From Nitratiruptor sp. (GTDB taxonomy: Bacteria; Campylobacterota; Campylobacteria; Campylobacterales; Nitratiruptoraceae): DNA of 6,011 nucleotides. Of this stretch, positions 1-5,531 are shown piece after piece. The DNA lies in assembly GCA_015494595.1 (NCBI GenBank), contig WGAX01000071.1:1-6011 (forward strand), in the 5' to 3' direction. The stretch's first letter is position 1; every line of letters starts with the position of its first letter. A program made the translations under genes and the position numbers. The notes beneath the pieces were generated by a model. It saw nothing but the letters and a program-made list of their open reading frames with translations, was not told where the DNA came from and did not search any database.

Positions 1-284
1 CAACCCTTGAAGAAGAGCGTGAAATGCGTGATCTTATAGACAATCTGCGTACCATTCCGGGTGTATCGGACAAGACGATTCTAGCCCTGCTGGCTGAATG
101 CGGCCATCTCGATCGATTTCACAACGCCAAGGCGTTGGTGGGCTACTTGGGTCCTTATCCCACGATCCAGCAATCGGGTGACACGCGTAAAAACGGCAGG
201 CTAGATAAACGGGGGGGGGCGAGATTGGCTAAAAAGGCGATCTATCTAGCCGCCATTGCTGCCATCCGCATAGAGTCTTTGTAG
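1..284 (+). CDS. IS110-family transposase, C-terminal domain (partial, probably decayed)
   Basis: This is the C-terminal (Transposase_20 type) domain of an IS110-family DEDD recombinase. The reading frame is open from position 3 with no stop, so the gene starts outside the window; the ATG at 24 is internal. Counting from that Met, residues 9-27 (TIPGV...LLAECG) form a helix-hairpin-helix-like stretch, followed by RF..AKALVGYLGPYP (31-46), QQSG (49-52, with Ser51 in the position of the family's catalytic serine), and DKRGGARLAKKAIYLAAIAA (61-80), which matches the conserved 'KRGN..LR.ALY.AA' block. The protein stops at 282-284 straight after AAIAAIR-IESL. Most relatives run several dozen residues further, and I find no continuation in the other two frames, so it is probably truncated. 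A run of nine G (211-219) lies inside but leaves the frame intact. The DEDD catalytic half would be upstream and is unseen, so activity cannot be judged. GC content is well above that of the neighbours, consistent with transfer. Confidence 0.85.
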   Translation, partial: TLEEEREMRDLIDNLRTIPGVSDKTILALLAECGHLDRFHNAKALVGYLGPYPTIQQSGDTRKNGRLDKRGGARLAKKAIYLAAIAAIRIESL

Positions 285-358
285 CCAAAGCCTGAAAAAC
301 CTCGATCGTTGACCATGCCATTGACAGTGAATTGTTAAAGAGCGCGACCACCATCTCA

Positions 359-383
359 TATCGGCATGACAAAAGAGCCGATA
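359..383 (+). repeat. Inverted repeat / hairpin 1 downstream of IS110 transposase
   Basis: TATCGGC (359-365) and GCCGATA (377-383) are perfect 7-bp arms around an 11-base loop. It is the first of a series of potential stem-loops that begins 75 bases after the transposase stop codon. Confidence 0.55.
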
Positions 384-399
384 CCTTGATATTGTCACC

Positions 400-419
400 G
401 ATGAAACGATAGTTTCATC
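400..419 (+). repeat. Inverted repeat / hairpin 2, GATA loop
   Basis: GATGAAAC (400-407) and GTTTCATC (412-419) pair perfectly over 8 bp with a four-base GATA loop. The right arm is also the outer part of the left arm of the larger inverted repeat at 412-459, so the two structures cannot form together. Confidence 0.65.
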
Positions 420-459
420 TTCAAAACACTCCAGGTTTGGAGTGTTTCAAAGATCAAAC
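412..459 (+). repeat. Long imperfect inverted repeat / hairpin 3, GGTT loop
   Basis: Arms 412-433 and 438-459 pair at 19 of 22 positions around a four-base GGTT loop (434-437). The inner ten pairs, AAACACTCCA/TGGAGTGTTT, are perfect; then come a two-base mismatch, five pairs, one mismatch and four outer pairs. A T-rich tract (472-488) begins 12 bases after the stem. It could be a terminator, a structured RNA element or part of the insertion sequence end. Confidence 0.65.
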
Positions 460-488
460 CCCTCACTAGTGGTTTTTTCTCTTTTTTT

Positions 489-530
489 AGCCGTTTCAGT
501 TATTTTTTATAAAACGGCTTTCTTGTTCTT
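489..530 (+). terminator. Candidate intrinsic terminator, plus strand
   Basis: AGCCGTTT (489-496) and AAACGGCT (512-519) form a perfect 8-bp stem with a 15-base AT-rich loop, followed by the T-rich tail TTCTTGTTCTT. Orientation fits termination of transcripts coming from the transposase side. On the minus strand the stem is followed by A residues, so it would not serve mqnP. The long loop makes it weaker than a classical terminator. Confidence 0.45.
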
Positions 531-713
531 ATTCTAGCGGATTGACACGAAATTTCTAACACTCCCATAAAATCTTTTATCTTGTAAGAAAAACAAAAGC
601 TCATTCAAAATCACCAAAATGGCTTGATTATAGGTTGGTTATCTTTTTCACTGCTAAAAATCTTAGATTATATGACTAGTAAGTCTGCCATACACTCAAC
701 ACTCTTTCTGTAG

Positions 714-1568
714 TTAAACGATAATATCAACTACAATAAAGATAAGAAAAACAATTCCCAAATATCCATTAACAGTAAAAAAAGCCCTATCTATTTTATT
801 TATATCTTTACTCACTAGTTGATGCTCATAAAAAAGCATTCCAGCAGCAAAAGTTACTCCCATATAGGCAAAAAAGCCTAACCCTGCCTCCATTACAAAG
901 AGGAGCCAAAAAAGTACACTAAGCATATGAAACATCTTTGCAAGAAAGAGAGTACACTCTTTTCCGTAGCGTGAAGGAATGGAGTATAACCCCATCTTTT
1001 TATCAAACTCTATATCCTGCAAAGCATACAGCAGATCAAATCCTCCAACCCAAAACATCACGCCCAAGGCTAAAAGTAAAGACCATAGTGTAATCTGGGC
1101 TTTGACAGCAATAACTCCTGCAATAGGCGCAAGACCTAGAGCGATTCCCAAAACTAAGTGAGCAAATTCGCTGAAGCGTTTAAAATAGCTATAGCCGCCT
1201 AAAATAATCAAAAATGGAATAGAGAGTAGAAAAGCCAAAGAGTTAATAAAATAACTTACAATCACAAATCCTAAAGCATTTATAATGATAAAAAATAGCT
1301 GCATAGATTCAGAGATTCTTCCATCTACGCTGGGTCTATTTGCAGTCCTAGGATTGAGCCTATCAATATCCCTATCAAGATACCTATTGACTCCCATGGC
1401 AAAATTCCTTGCAAACATTGCAGCCAACAGCCCTAAAAAAAAGAGTCTCCAGCCAAACCATCCATGAGCAGCTACCAACATTGCGATAAAGATAAATGGG
1501 AGGCTAAAAATTGTATGTTTAAACATTACAAATTCATTCAAATCCTTTAGAAGCTTACCTATACGCAT
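714..1568 (-). CDS. mqnP: UbiA-family prenyltransferase, likely MqnP (futalosine menaquinone pathway)
   Basis: This is a membrane prenyltransferase of the UbiA superfamily, 284 aa from the chosen ATG. It has eight or nine hydrophobic helices and both Asp-rich motifs: N61-xxx-D65-xxx-D69 (in NRYLDRDID) and D185-xxx-D189-xxx-G193 (in DIEFDKKMG). These bind the Mg2+-diphosphate of the isoprenoid donor. In organisms with the futalosine route the enzyme (MqnP) prenylates 1,4-dihydroxy-6-naphthoate; such proteins are often labelled UbiA, 4-hydroxybenzoate polyprenyltransferase. The MqnP call rests on the inferred Campylobacterota host and the MFKHTIFSLPF amino-terminal character, not on a substrate-specific residue. 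The frame extends nine codons upstream to a TTG (1593-1595), but I chose the ATG at 1566-1568 because a good ribosome binding site precedes it and the predicted promoter overlaps the TTG. The gene is divergent from miaA. The stop is TAA, with no clear terminator downstream. Confidence 0.88.
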   Translation of the reverse strand: MRIGKLLKDLNEFVMFKHTIFSLPFIFIAMLVAAHGWFGWRLFFLGLLAAMFARNFAMGVNRYLDRDIDRLNPRTANRPSVDGRISESMQLFFIIINALGFVIVSYFINSLAFLLSIPFLIILGGYSYFKRFSEFAHLVLGIALGLAPIAGVIAVKAQITLWSLLLALGVMFWVGGFDLLYALQDIEFDKKMGLYSIPSRYGKECTLFLAKMFHMLSVLFWLLFVMEAGLGFFAYMGVTFAAGMLFYEHQLVSKDINKIDRAFFTVNGYLGIVFLIFIVVDIIV

Positions 1569-1571
1569 CTG

Positions 1572-1579
1572 CCCCTCTT
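1572..1579 (-). promoter_or_regulatory. mqnP ribosome binding site (decides the start)
   Basis: The minus strand reads AAGAGGGG-CAG-ATG, a purine-rich Shine-Dalgarno-like sequence just before the ATG at 1568. The alternative TTG start at 1595 has only AT-rich sequence before it. Confidence 0.65.
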
Positions 1580-1608
1580 GAAAGAAAATTGCCAAATTAT
1601 ACTATAAT
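1578..1608 (+). promoter_or_regulatory. miaA promoter (-35-like TTGAAA, perfect -10 TATAAT)
   Basis: A perfect TATAAT lies at 1603-1608 and a TTGAAA at 1578-1583, with a somewhat long 19-bp spacer. Six bases separate the -10 box from the miaA ATG at 1615, so the normal initiation distance puts the transcription start on or next to the A of the start codon. That implies a leaderless or nearly leaderless message. Confidence 0.55.
1596..1601 (-). promoter_or_regulatory. -10 box of the mqnP promoter
   Basis: The minus strand reads a perfect TATAAT here (ATTATA on the plus strand). Transcription would start about seven bases downstream, near 1589, giving a leader of about 20 bases that contains the AAGAGGGG ribosome site. 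No -35 box is evident, which is common for the housekeeping sigma promoters of Campylobacterota. It is separated by a single base from the oppositely directed miaA -10 box. Confidence 0.55.
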
Positions 1609-1614
1609 TAGATT

Positions 1615-2511
1615 ATGAAGGAGATAGCAATAATTGGCCCTACCGCCAGTGGTAAAAGTGCTCTGGCAATAGAGCTCGCTACCAAATATAACGCTTATAT
1701 TCTCTCATTAGATAGTCTTAGTATCTATAAAGAGATTGATATTGTCTCTGCAAAGCCTACTAAAGGGGAGTTATCTTTAGTACCACATTTTGGTATAGAT
1801 GTAGTCTATCCCAATGAGTATTTTAGTGTGGAAAGATTTATTACAATCTACAAAGAGGCTAAAGAGTGTGCACAAAAAAAACAAAAAAACCTCATCGTAG
1901 TGGGAGGAAGCAGTTTTTATCTAAAAACTTTGCTGCAAGGTATATCCCCTTTACCAAAAATAGAGCATAGTATAAGACAAAAGGTAGCCCAATTACTTCA
2001 ATCTTTACCAGATGCTTACAACTATCTTAAAAAAGCAGATCCCGATTTTGCAAAAAAGATTGCTCCACAAGATAGATACCGCATAGAGAAGGGACTTTTG
2101 ATTCTTTTGCAAACATCGTTAAAACCTTCAGACTATTTTCAGCTCCATCCTCCCCAAAAAATTGCTTCTATGAAAATATTTGCCATAGATATTGCCAAAG
2201 AGGAGCTCAAAAAAAAGATAGCCCACCGTACAGAACAGATGATTAAAATGGGACTTATTGAAGAGATCTACTATTTAGAAAAGAAGTATACTCGAGCTAT
2301 AGCCCCAATGAAAGCCATAGGTATAAAAGAGACCTTGGAGTATCTAGATGGAAAAATTTCTGATTTAAAAACTCTCCAAGAGCGTATTTCCACCCATACC
2401 ACCCAGCTTGCCAAAAGACAAAGAACATTTAATAAAACACAATTTCCACAAAAAATATATCTGCCTCTTCCTCCTCTTAAAAATGCAATTGCAGAAGAAT
2501 TAGCGGACTAA
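1615..2511 (+). CDS. miaA: tRNA dimethylallyltransferase MiaA
   Basis: MiaA transfers a dimethylallyl group from DMAPP to N6 of adenosine 37 in tRNAs reading codons that begin with U, the first step towards ms2i6A. The 298-aa cytoplasmic protein has the P-loop GPTASGKS (8-15), the DSLSIYKEIDIVSAKP block (33-48, with Asp33 in the conserved DS.. active-site motif), HFGIDVV (58-64), the VGGSSFYLKTLLQG segment (96-109), KAIGIKE (233-239) and AKRQRTF (266-272) near the C-terminus. Length and motif order are normal for the family. The ATG at 1615 places the P-loop at the usual distance from the N-terminus. No Shine-Dalgarno sequence precedes it, and the -10 box sits six bases upstream, suggesting leaderless translation; an AAGGAG lies just after the ATG (1618-1623) with no standard start codon at a useful distance downstream. 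The gene diverges from mqnP and converges on nuoN, its TAA overlapping the nuoN stop. Confidence 0.95.
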   Translation: MKEIAIIGPTASGKSALAIELATKYNAYILSLDSLSIYKEIDIVSAKPTKGELSLVPHFGIDVVYPNEYFSVERFITIYKEAKECAQKKQKNLIVVGGSSFYLKTLLQGISPLPKIEHSIRQKVAQLLQSLPDAYNYLKKADPDFAKKIAPQDRYRIEKGLLILLQTSLKPSDYFQLHPPQKIASMKIFAIDIAKEELKKKIAHRTEQMIKMGLIEEIYYLEKKYTRAIAPMKAIGIKETLEYLDGKISDLKTLQERISTHTTQLAKRQRTFNKTQFPQKIYLPLPPLKNAIAEELAD

Positions 2512-2525
2512 AATCCACTAATTCT
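2496..2525. terminator. Inverted repeat spanning the convergent miaA/nuoN stop codons
   Basis: AGAATTAG (2496-2503) pairs perfectly with CTAATTCT (2518-2525). After one mismatch, GGA (2505-2507) pairs with TCC (2514-2516), leaving a six-base loop (2508-2513) that holds the miaA TAA and most of the nuoN TAG. The symmetry would let it act on transcripts from both sides, but neither side has a clear run of U directly after the stem, so its role as a terminator is uncertain. Confidence 0.4.
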
Positions 2526-3992
2526 GACTATCTCTGTTATATAATTTAAAAGTGGCGAGATAAAAAGAATAGAGAGAATAGTTAAAGTTGCTGACAAACC
2601 TACAATAGTCTTAAGTGACAAGGATGCATTTTTAAAGTAGATTGTCTGCTTATCCACCATTGGCTCTCGCATAAACATATAGACAATCAATTTAAGGTAG
2701 TAGTATGCACTAATGGCACTATTAATTGCCATAATAATTGCTAAAACTATATAACCAGAGTTTACCGCAGCTCCCATAATATAGAGCTTGCCCCAAAAGA
2801 GACTAAAAGGAGGTACACCTGCAAGACTCAACATAAAAATAGCCATAATGGTAGCAGCTACTGGCATTATCTGCACAAGCCCAGAGAATTTTTCATACGG
2901 ATGATCAAATCTATCATGCCAGATATTTGATTTGTGTCGTGAGATCCAAAGCATTGTAAAAGCACCTAGATTGGTAAACAAAAACAAAATCCAATACAAA
3001 AAGAGCCCACTATTTGCTTGGGTTGTACCAATCATAATAGCAGCCATTACAAATCCAGCATGGCTAATAGAGCTATATGCAAGCATTCTTTTAACATCTT
3101 TTTGCACAAGGGCTACAATATTGGCAAATGTCATCGTTACCACTACCGCTAGATAGAGTACATCTCTTACCCAGGTAATATCGCTATGAATTAAAAATTC
3201 AAAAAGTCTCATTGCCACCACAAAACCTGCCATTTTTGGTACAACAGACATATAGCCTGCCAGTGCGGCGCTTGCTCCCTCATATACATCTGGGGTCCAA
3301 GTATGAAAGGGTACCATCGAGAGTTTAAATCCAAGAGCAGCAATCATAAAAGAGGTTGCCAGTAATACAACCCAAATAGGCTCATACCCTCTAGCTGCCA
3401 ATACCTCGGCAATCTTATAGATCTCTACGCTTCCACTCAAACCATAAAAAAGCGCGGATCCAAAAGCAAAAAAGCCAGCCGCAACTGCTCCCATTGTAAA
3501 ATATTTAATAGCAGCCTCAAAAGATTTCTCTCTATTGTGCAAAGCAATCAGTGTATAAAGAGCTAAACTTGCAGTCTCAAGACCCACAAAAATCAAAATC
3601 AAATTATCAGTAGCCACCATAAACTGAAACCCTGCAACCATAAAGAGAAAGAGTGCAAAAAACTCTGGCAAACTAAATTCATGAAATCTTTTAGAAGTAA
3701 GTGCCAAAGGAATAAAGAGCATAGAAGCAACTACTATAATAATTTGAGATAAATAAGCTATGCCATCCACAAACATTACATCAAAAAAGCCTCTTGTATT
3801 CATATCAAGACCGATAATTGCTCCAAAATCAAGAGCCAAAAAGAGTATTGCTATCATTACATAAAGCGATTTATGCAAAGACTCTTTAATCAGGTCTATA
3901 ATCAAAATAGTAAGCCCGCCGCCCACTGCTATAAGCATTGGAACAAGAGTAGCCAGATTGAGCGATTCTAAACTAACTTTAATTGGCTCCAT
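2508..3992 (-). CDS. nuoN: NADH-quinone oxidoreductase (complex I) subunit N
   Basis: NuoN is one of three antiporter-like (Mrp-related) membrane subunits of respiratory complex I that move protons across the inner membrane as quinone is reduced. The 494-aa protein is hydrophobic throughout, with about 14 helices. Residues typical of the proton path are present: Glu139 in VGLETASLALYTL, Lys223 in GFKLSMVPFHTW, Lys253 in VPKMAG, and Lys402 in FWGKLYIM near the C-terminal helices. The family block KRMLAYSSISHAGF is at 301-314. The length is normal. Its ATG overlaps the nuoM stop by one base (TAATG), with GGAGG seven bases upstream, so translation is probably coupled to nuoM. It is the last nuo gene of the cluster here. 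The TAG stop overlaps miaA by four bases, leaving no room for a separate terminator. No defects are seen. Confidence 0.95.
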   Translation of the reverse strand: MEPIKVSLESLNLATLVPMLIAVGGGLTILIIDLIKESLHKSLYVMIAILFLALDFGAIIGLDMNTRGFFDVMFVDGIAYLSQIIIVVASMLFIPLALTSKRFHEFSLPEFFALFLFMVAGFQFMVATDNLILIFVGLETASLALYTLIALHNREKSFEAAIKYFTMGAVAAGFFAFGSALFYGLSGSVEIYKIAEVLAARGYEPIWVVLLATSFMIAALGFKLSMVPFHTWTPDVYEGASAALAGYMSVVPKMAGFVVAMRLFEFLIHSDITWVRDVLYLAVVVTMTFANIVALVQKDVKRMLAYSSISHAGFVMAAIMIGTTQANSGLFLYWILFLFTNLGAFTMLWISRHKSNIWHDRFDHPYEKFSGLVQIMPVAATIMAIFMLSLAGVPPFSLFWGKLYIMGAAVNSGYIVLAIIMAINSAISAYYYLKLIVYMFMREPMVDKQTIYFKNASLSLKTIVGLSATLTILSILFISPLLNYITEIVRISGF

Positions 3993-4008
3993 TATTTTGC
4001 CTCCAATT
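3981..4008 (-). promoter_or_regulatory. nuoN ribosome binding site and start codon within an inverted repeat
   Basis: On the minus strand the Shine-Dalgarno GGAGG (4004-4000) lies seven bases before the nuoN ATG (3992-3990), inside the end of nuoM. AATTGG (4008-4003) and CCAATT (3986-3981) are perfect 6-bp arms enclosing the start region; the first two G of GGAGG lie in the stem and the ATG in the loop. Ribosomes finishing nuoM would open such a structure, consistent with translational coupling. Confidence 0.45.
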
Positions 4009-5518
4009 TCACTTTATTGTGAGCAAAAATCTCTTTTGCCTCTTTTGTAATAGCCTTCTTCTGCATCAAATGAAGCATATTTTCTACACTCGTATTGATT
4101 GGCTTTAACACTGGATTTGGATTAACTCCCAACCACACAATCACTGCCACTAAAGAAACCAAAGAAGTCAGCTCTTTCCAATTAAGATCTGGCAGATTTC
4201 TATTCTTCTCATTAGTAAGAGGACCAAAAAAGGCCAATTTATAGACCCTTAGCATATATGCTGCCCCCAAAATGATACCGGTCCCACCTAAAAATGCATA
4301 AGCTGCAGAGATTTTATAGATTCCCATTAAACTTAAAAATTCCCCTACAAAGCCAATTGTAAGAGGTAGCCCTACTGAAGCCATCAAAACAATACCAAAG
4401 ATAGTAGCATACTTTGGCATCACTGCAGCAAGTCCACCAAATTCACTCAAAAGTTTTGTATGGCGTCGATCATAAATGTTTCCTACAAGCATAAAGAGCG
4501 CCCCACTCACAATCCCGTGACTAATCATCAAAAAGATTGAGCCTGCAATCCCCTCCACATTCATTGCAAATGTTCCAAGCACAATCACACCCATATGCGA
4601 AATGGAGCTGTATGCAATAACTTGTTTCATATCCTCTTGTGCATAGGCTACCATTGCAGTATAGATAACCATTATAATAGATAAAAAGGCTATAGGCGCA
4701 ATCATCGTTACAGAGGCATCAGGAAAGATTGGCAATAAAAAGCGTACAAAGCCGTAAGTCCCCATTTTAAGCAAAACTGCTGCAAGAATAACTGAGCCTA
4801 TAGTTGGTGCTTGTCCGTGTGCATAAGGAAGCCAGGTATGGAATGGAAACATCGGTACTTTAATTGCCATTCCAAGGAAAAATGCCAAAAAGAGCCAAAT
4901 TTGATAGTTGTAAGGTAAGATAAGCCTATGCCAATCAGGTATTGCAAAGCTAATAGTACCTGTTGCAACATAGTAGAGATAAGCTAAAAAGAGCATACCC
5001 ACAAGCATAATAAGGGAGCCAAAAAAGGTGTAAAGGAAAAACTTAATTGCAGCATAGACTCTGAGCTCTCCTCCCCAGTATCCAATAATATAGAGCATTG
5101 GCACAAGGGAGAGCTCCCAAAAGATATAAAAAACCACTGCATCAAGCGCTACAAAGACCCCCACCATTGTCATCTCCAAAAAGAGCAAGGAGATAATCAT
5201 ATTTTTAAGATTTTTCTCTATATTTAAAGAGATGAGCCCTATTAGCGTAATAAAAGTAGAAAGAATAATAATGAATAGAGCAATCCCATCAACCCCCACA
5301 TAGTAGTTAATACCATAATCGGGAATGAGGGGTATAAACTCTACAAACTGAAAGCCGCCATTGGCTGGATCAAACACAAGCCACAATATCAGCGAGAGTA
5401 TAAACTCTATGGCAGCTACGGTTATACCGTATACTTTGATATTCTCTTTTTTAACGATAAACCCCAGCATACCAGCAAGTGCGGGGAAAAAGACTAATAG
5501 CGATAAAATATGATCCAT
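3992..5518 (-). CDS. nuoM: NADH-quinone oxidoreductase (complex I) subunit M
   Basis: NuoM is the middle antiporter-like proton-pumping subunit of the complex I membrane arm. The 508-aa protein has about 14 hydrophobic helices and the full set of expected charged residues: Glu135 in FWELSLVPMLYIIGYWGGE, Lys220 in MAIKVPMFPFHTWLPYAH, Lys251 in VLLKMGTYGF, His334 in ISHGIVSGALFML, and Glu393 in GFVGEFLSL. DMKQVIAYSSISHMG (296-310) is the family signature. In NuoM-type subunits the C-terminal helix carries Glu where NuoN has Lys, and that pattern holds here, separating the two paralogues. A charged tail (about 487-508, rich in Lys and Glu) follows the last helix. The ATG at 5518 is preceded by AAGGAG at seven bases. 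It follows nuoL after 11 bp and overlaps nuoN by one base. It looks intact. Confidence 0.96.
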   Translation of the reverse strand: MDHILSLLVFFPALAGMLGFIVKKENIKVYGITVAAIEFILSLILWLVFDPANGGFQFVEFIPLIPDYGINYYVGVDGIALFIIILSTFITLIGLISLNIEKNLKNMIISLLFLEMTMVGVFVALDAVVFYIFWELSLVPMLYIIGYWGGELRVYAAIKFFLYTFFGSLIMLVGMLFLAYLYYVATGTISFAIPDWHRLILPYNYQIWLFLAFFLGMAIKVPMFPFHTWLPYAHGQAPTIGSVILAAVLLKMGTYGFVRFLLPIFPDASVTMIAPIAFLSIIMVIYTAMVAYAQEDMKQVIAYSSISHMGVIVLGTFAMNVEGIAGSIFLMISHGIVSGALFMLVGNIYDRRHTKLLSEFGGLAAVMPKYATIFGIVLMASVGLPLTIGFVGEFLSLMGIYKISAAYAFLGGTGIILGAAYMLRVYKLAFFGPLTNEKNRNLPDLNWKELTSLVSLVAVIVWLGVNPNPVLKPINTSVENMLHLMQKKAITKEAKEIFAHNKVKLEAK

Positions 5519-5525
5519 AAATTCT

Positions 5526-5531
5526 CTCCTT
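5526..5531 (-). promoter_or_regulatory. nuoM ribosome binding site overlapping the nuoL stop
   Basis: The minus strand reads TAAGGAG-AGAATTT-ATG: the nuoL stop TAA shares two bases with the AAGGAG Shine-Dalgarno, and seven bases separate it from the nuoM ATG at 5518. This confirms the nuoM start and suggests coupled translation. Confidence 0.75.

Larger units (their letters stand above)
1..520 (+). mobile_element. IS110-family insertion sequence remnant (right part)
   Basis: The transposase fragment, its raised GC content and the hairpin-rich stretch after it appear to form one imported unit. GC per 60 bases falls from 28-35 within 1-300 to 28, 25, 24, 19 and 17 over the next five lines, so the outer boundary is gradual and I place it only roughly at 460-540. 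IS110-family elements usually lack clear terminal inverted repeats and may make no target duplication, so no end can be marked by eye. The left end is outside the window. Confidence 0.5.
285..713. other. Intergenic region without a convincing gene
   Basis: No open frame here resembles a protein. The left part (359-519) is packed with inverted repeats, listed separately, and probably belongs to the IS remnant. The right part (about 540-713) is very AT-rich (roughly 29% GC by hand count over 541-660) and shows no strong signal. It lies downstream of mqnP, yet no good terminator for mqnP is visible in it: the only candidate is the short AATCTTAGATT palindrome at 659-669, whose loop would be too small. 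Confidence 0.7.

Noticed and set aside
542..573. TTGACA (542-547) as a plus-strand -35 box.
   Set aside because: No good -10 at a proper distance (only CATAAA at 18 bp or TAAAAT at 20 bp), and it would read antisense into mqnP with no gene to serve.
500..604. A 34-codon minus-strand open frame starting at an ATG at 604.
   Set aside because: No ribosome binding site, no recognisable protein character, and its end overlaps the hairpin at 489-519; likely chance in AT-rich DNA.
659..669. AATCTTAGATT palindrome as an mqnP terminator.
   Set aside because: Full pairing leaves a one-base loop; the feasible stem is four A/T-rich pairs, too weak to call even though a few U follow on the minus strand.
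466..680. Repeated ACTAGT hexamers at 466-471 and 675-680.
   Set aside because: A six-base palindrome recurring a few times in AT-rich DNA has no clear meaning; flanks differ, so they are not insertion-sequence ends or a target duplication.
979..1467. Plus-strand open frames of 60 codons (979-1161 and 1285-1467) inside mqnP.
   Set aside because: They lie antisense to a well-supported membrane protein gene, with low-complexity translations and no start signals.
2484..2493. TGCAATTGCA, a perfect 10-base palindrome near the end of miaA.
   Set aside because: Inside coding sequence, no partner copies and no spacing suggesting an operator; such short palindromes are expected by chance.
2932..3156. 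Plus-strand open frame antisense to nuoN, and a similar one at 5510-5737 antisense to nuoL.
   Set aside because: Shadows of conserved complex I genes; no independent coding evidence.
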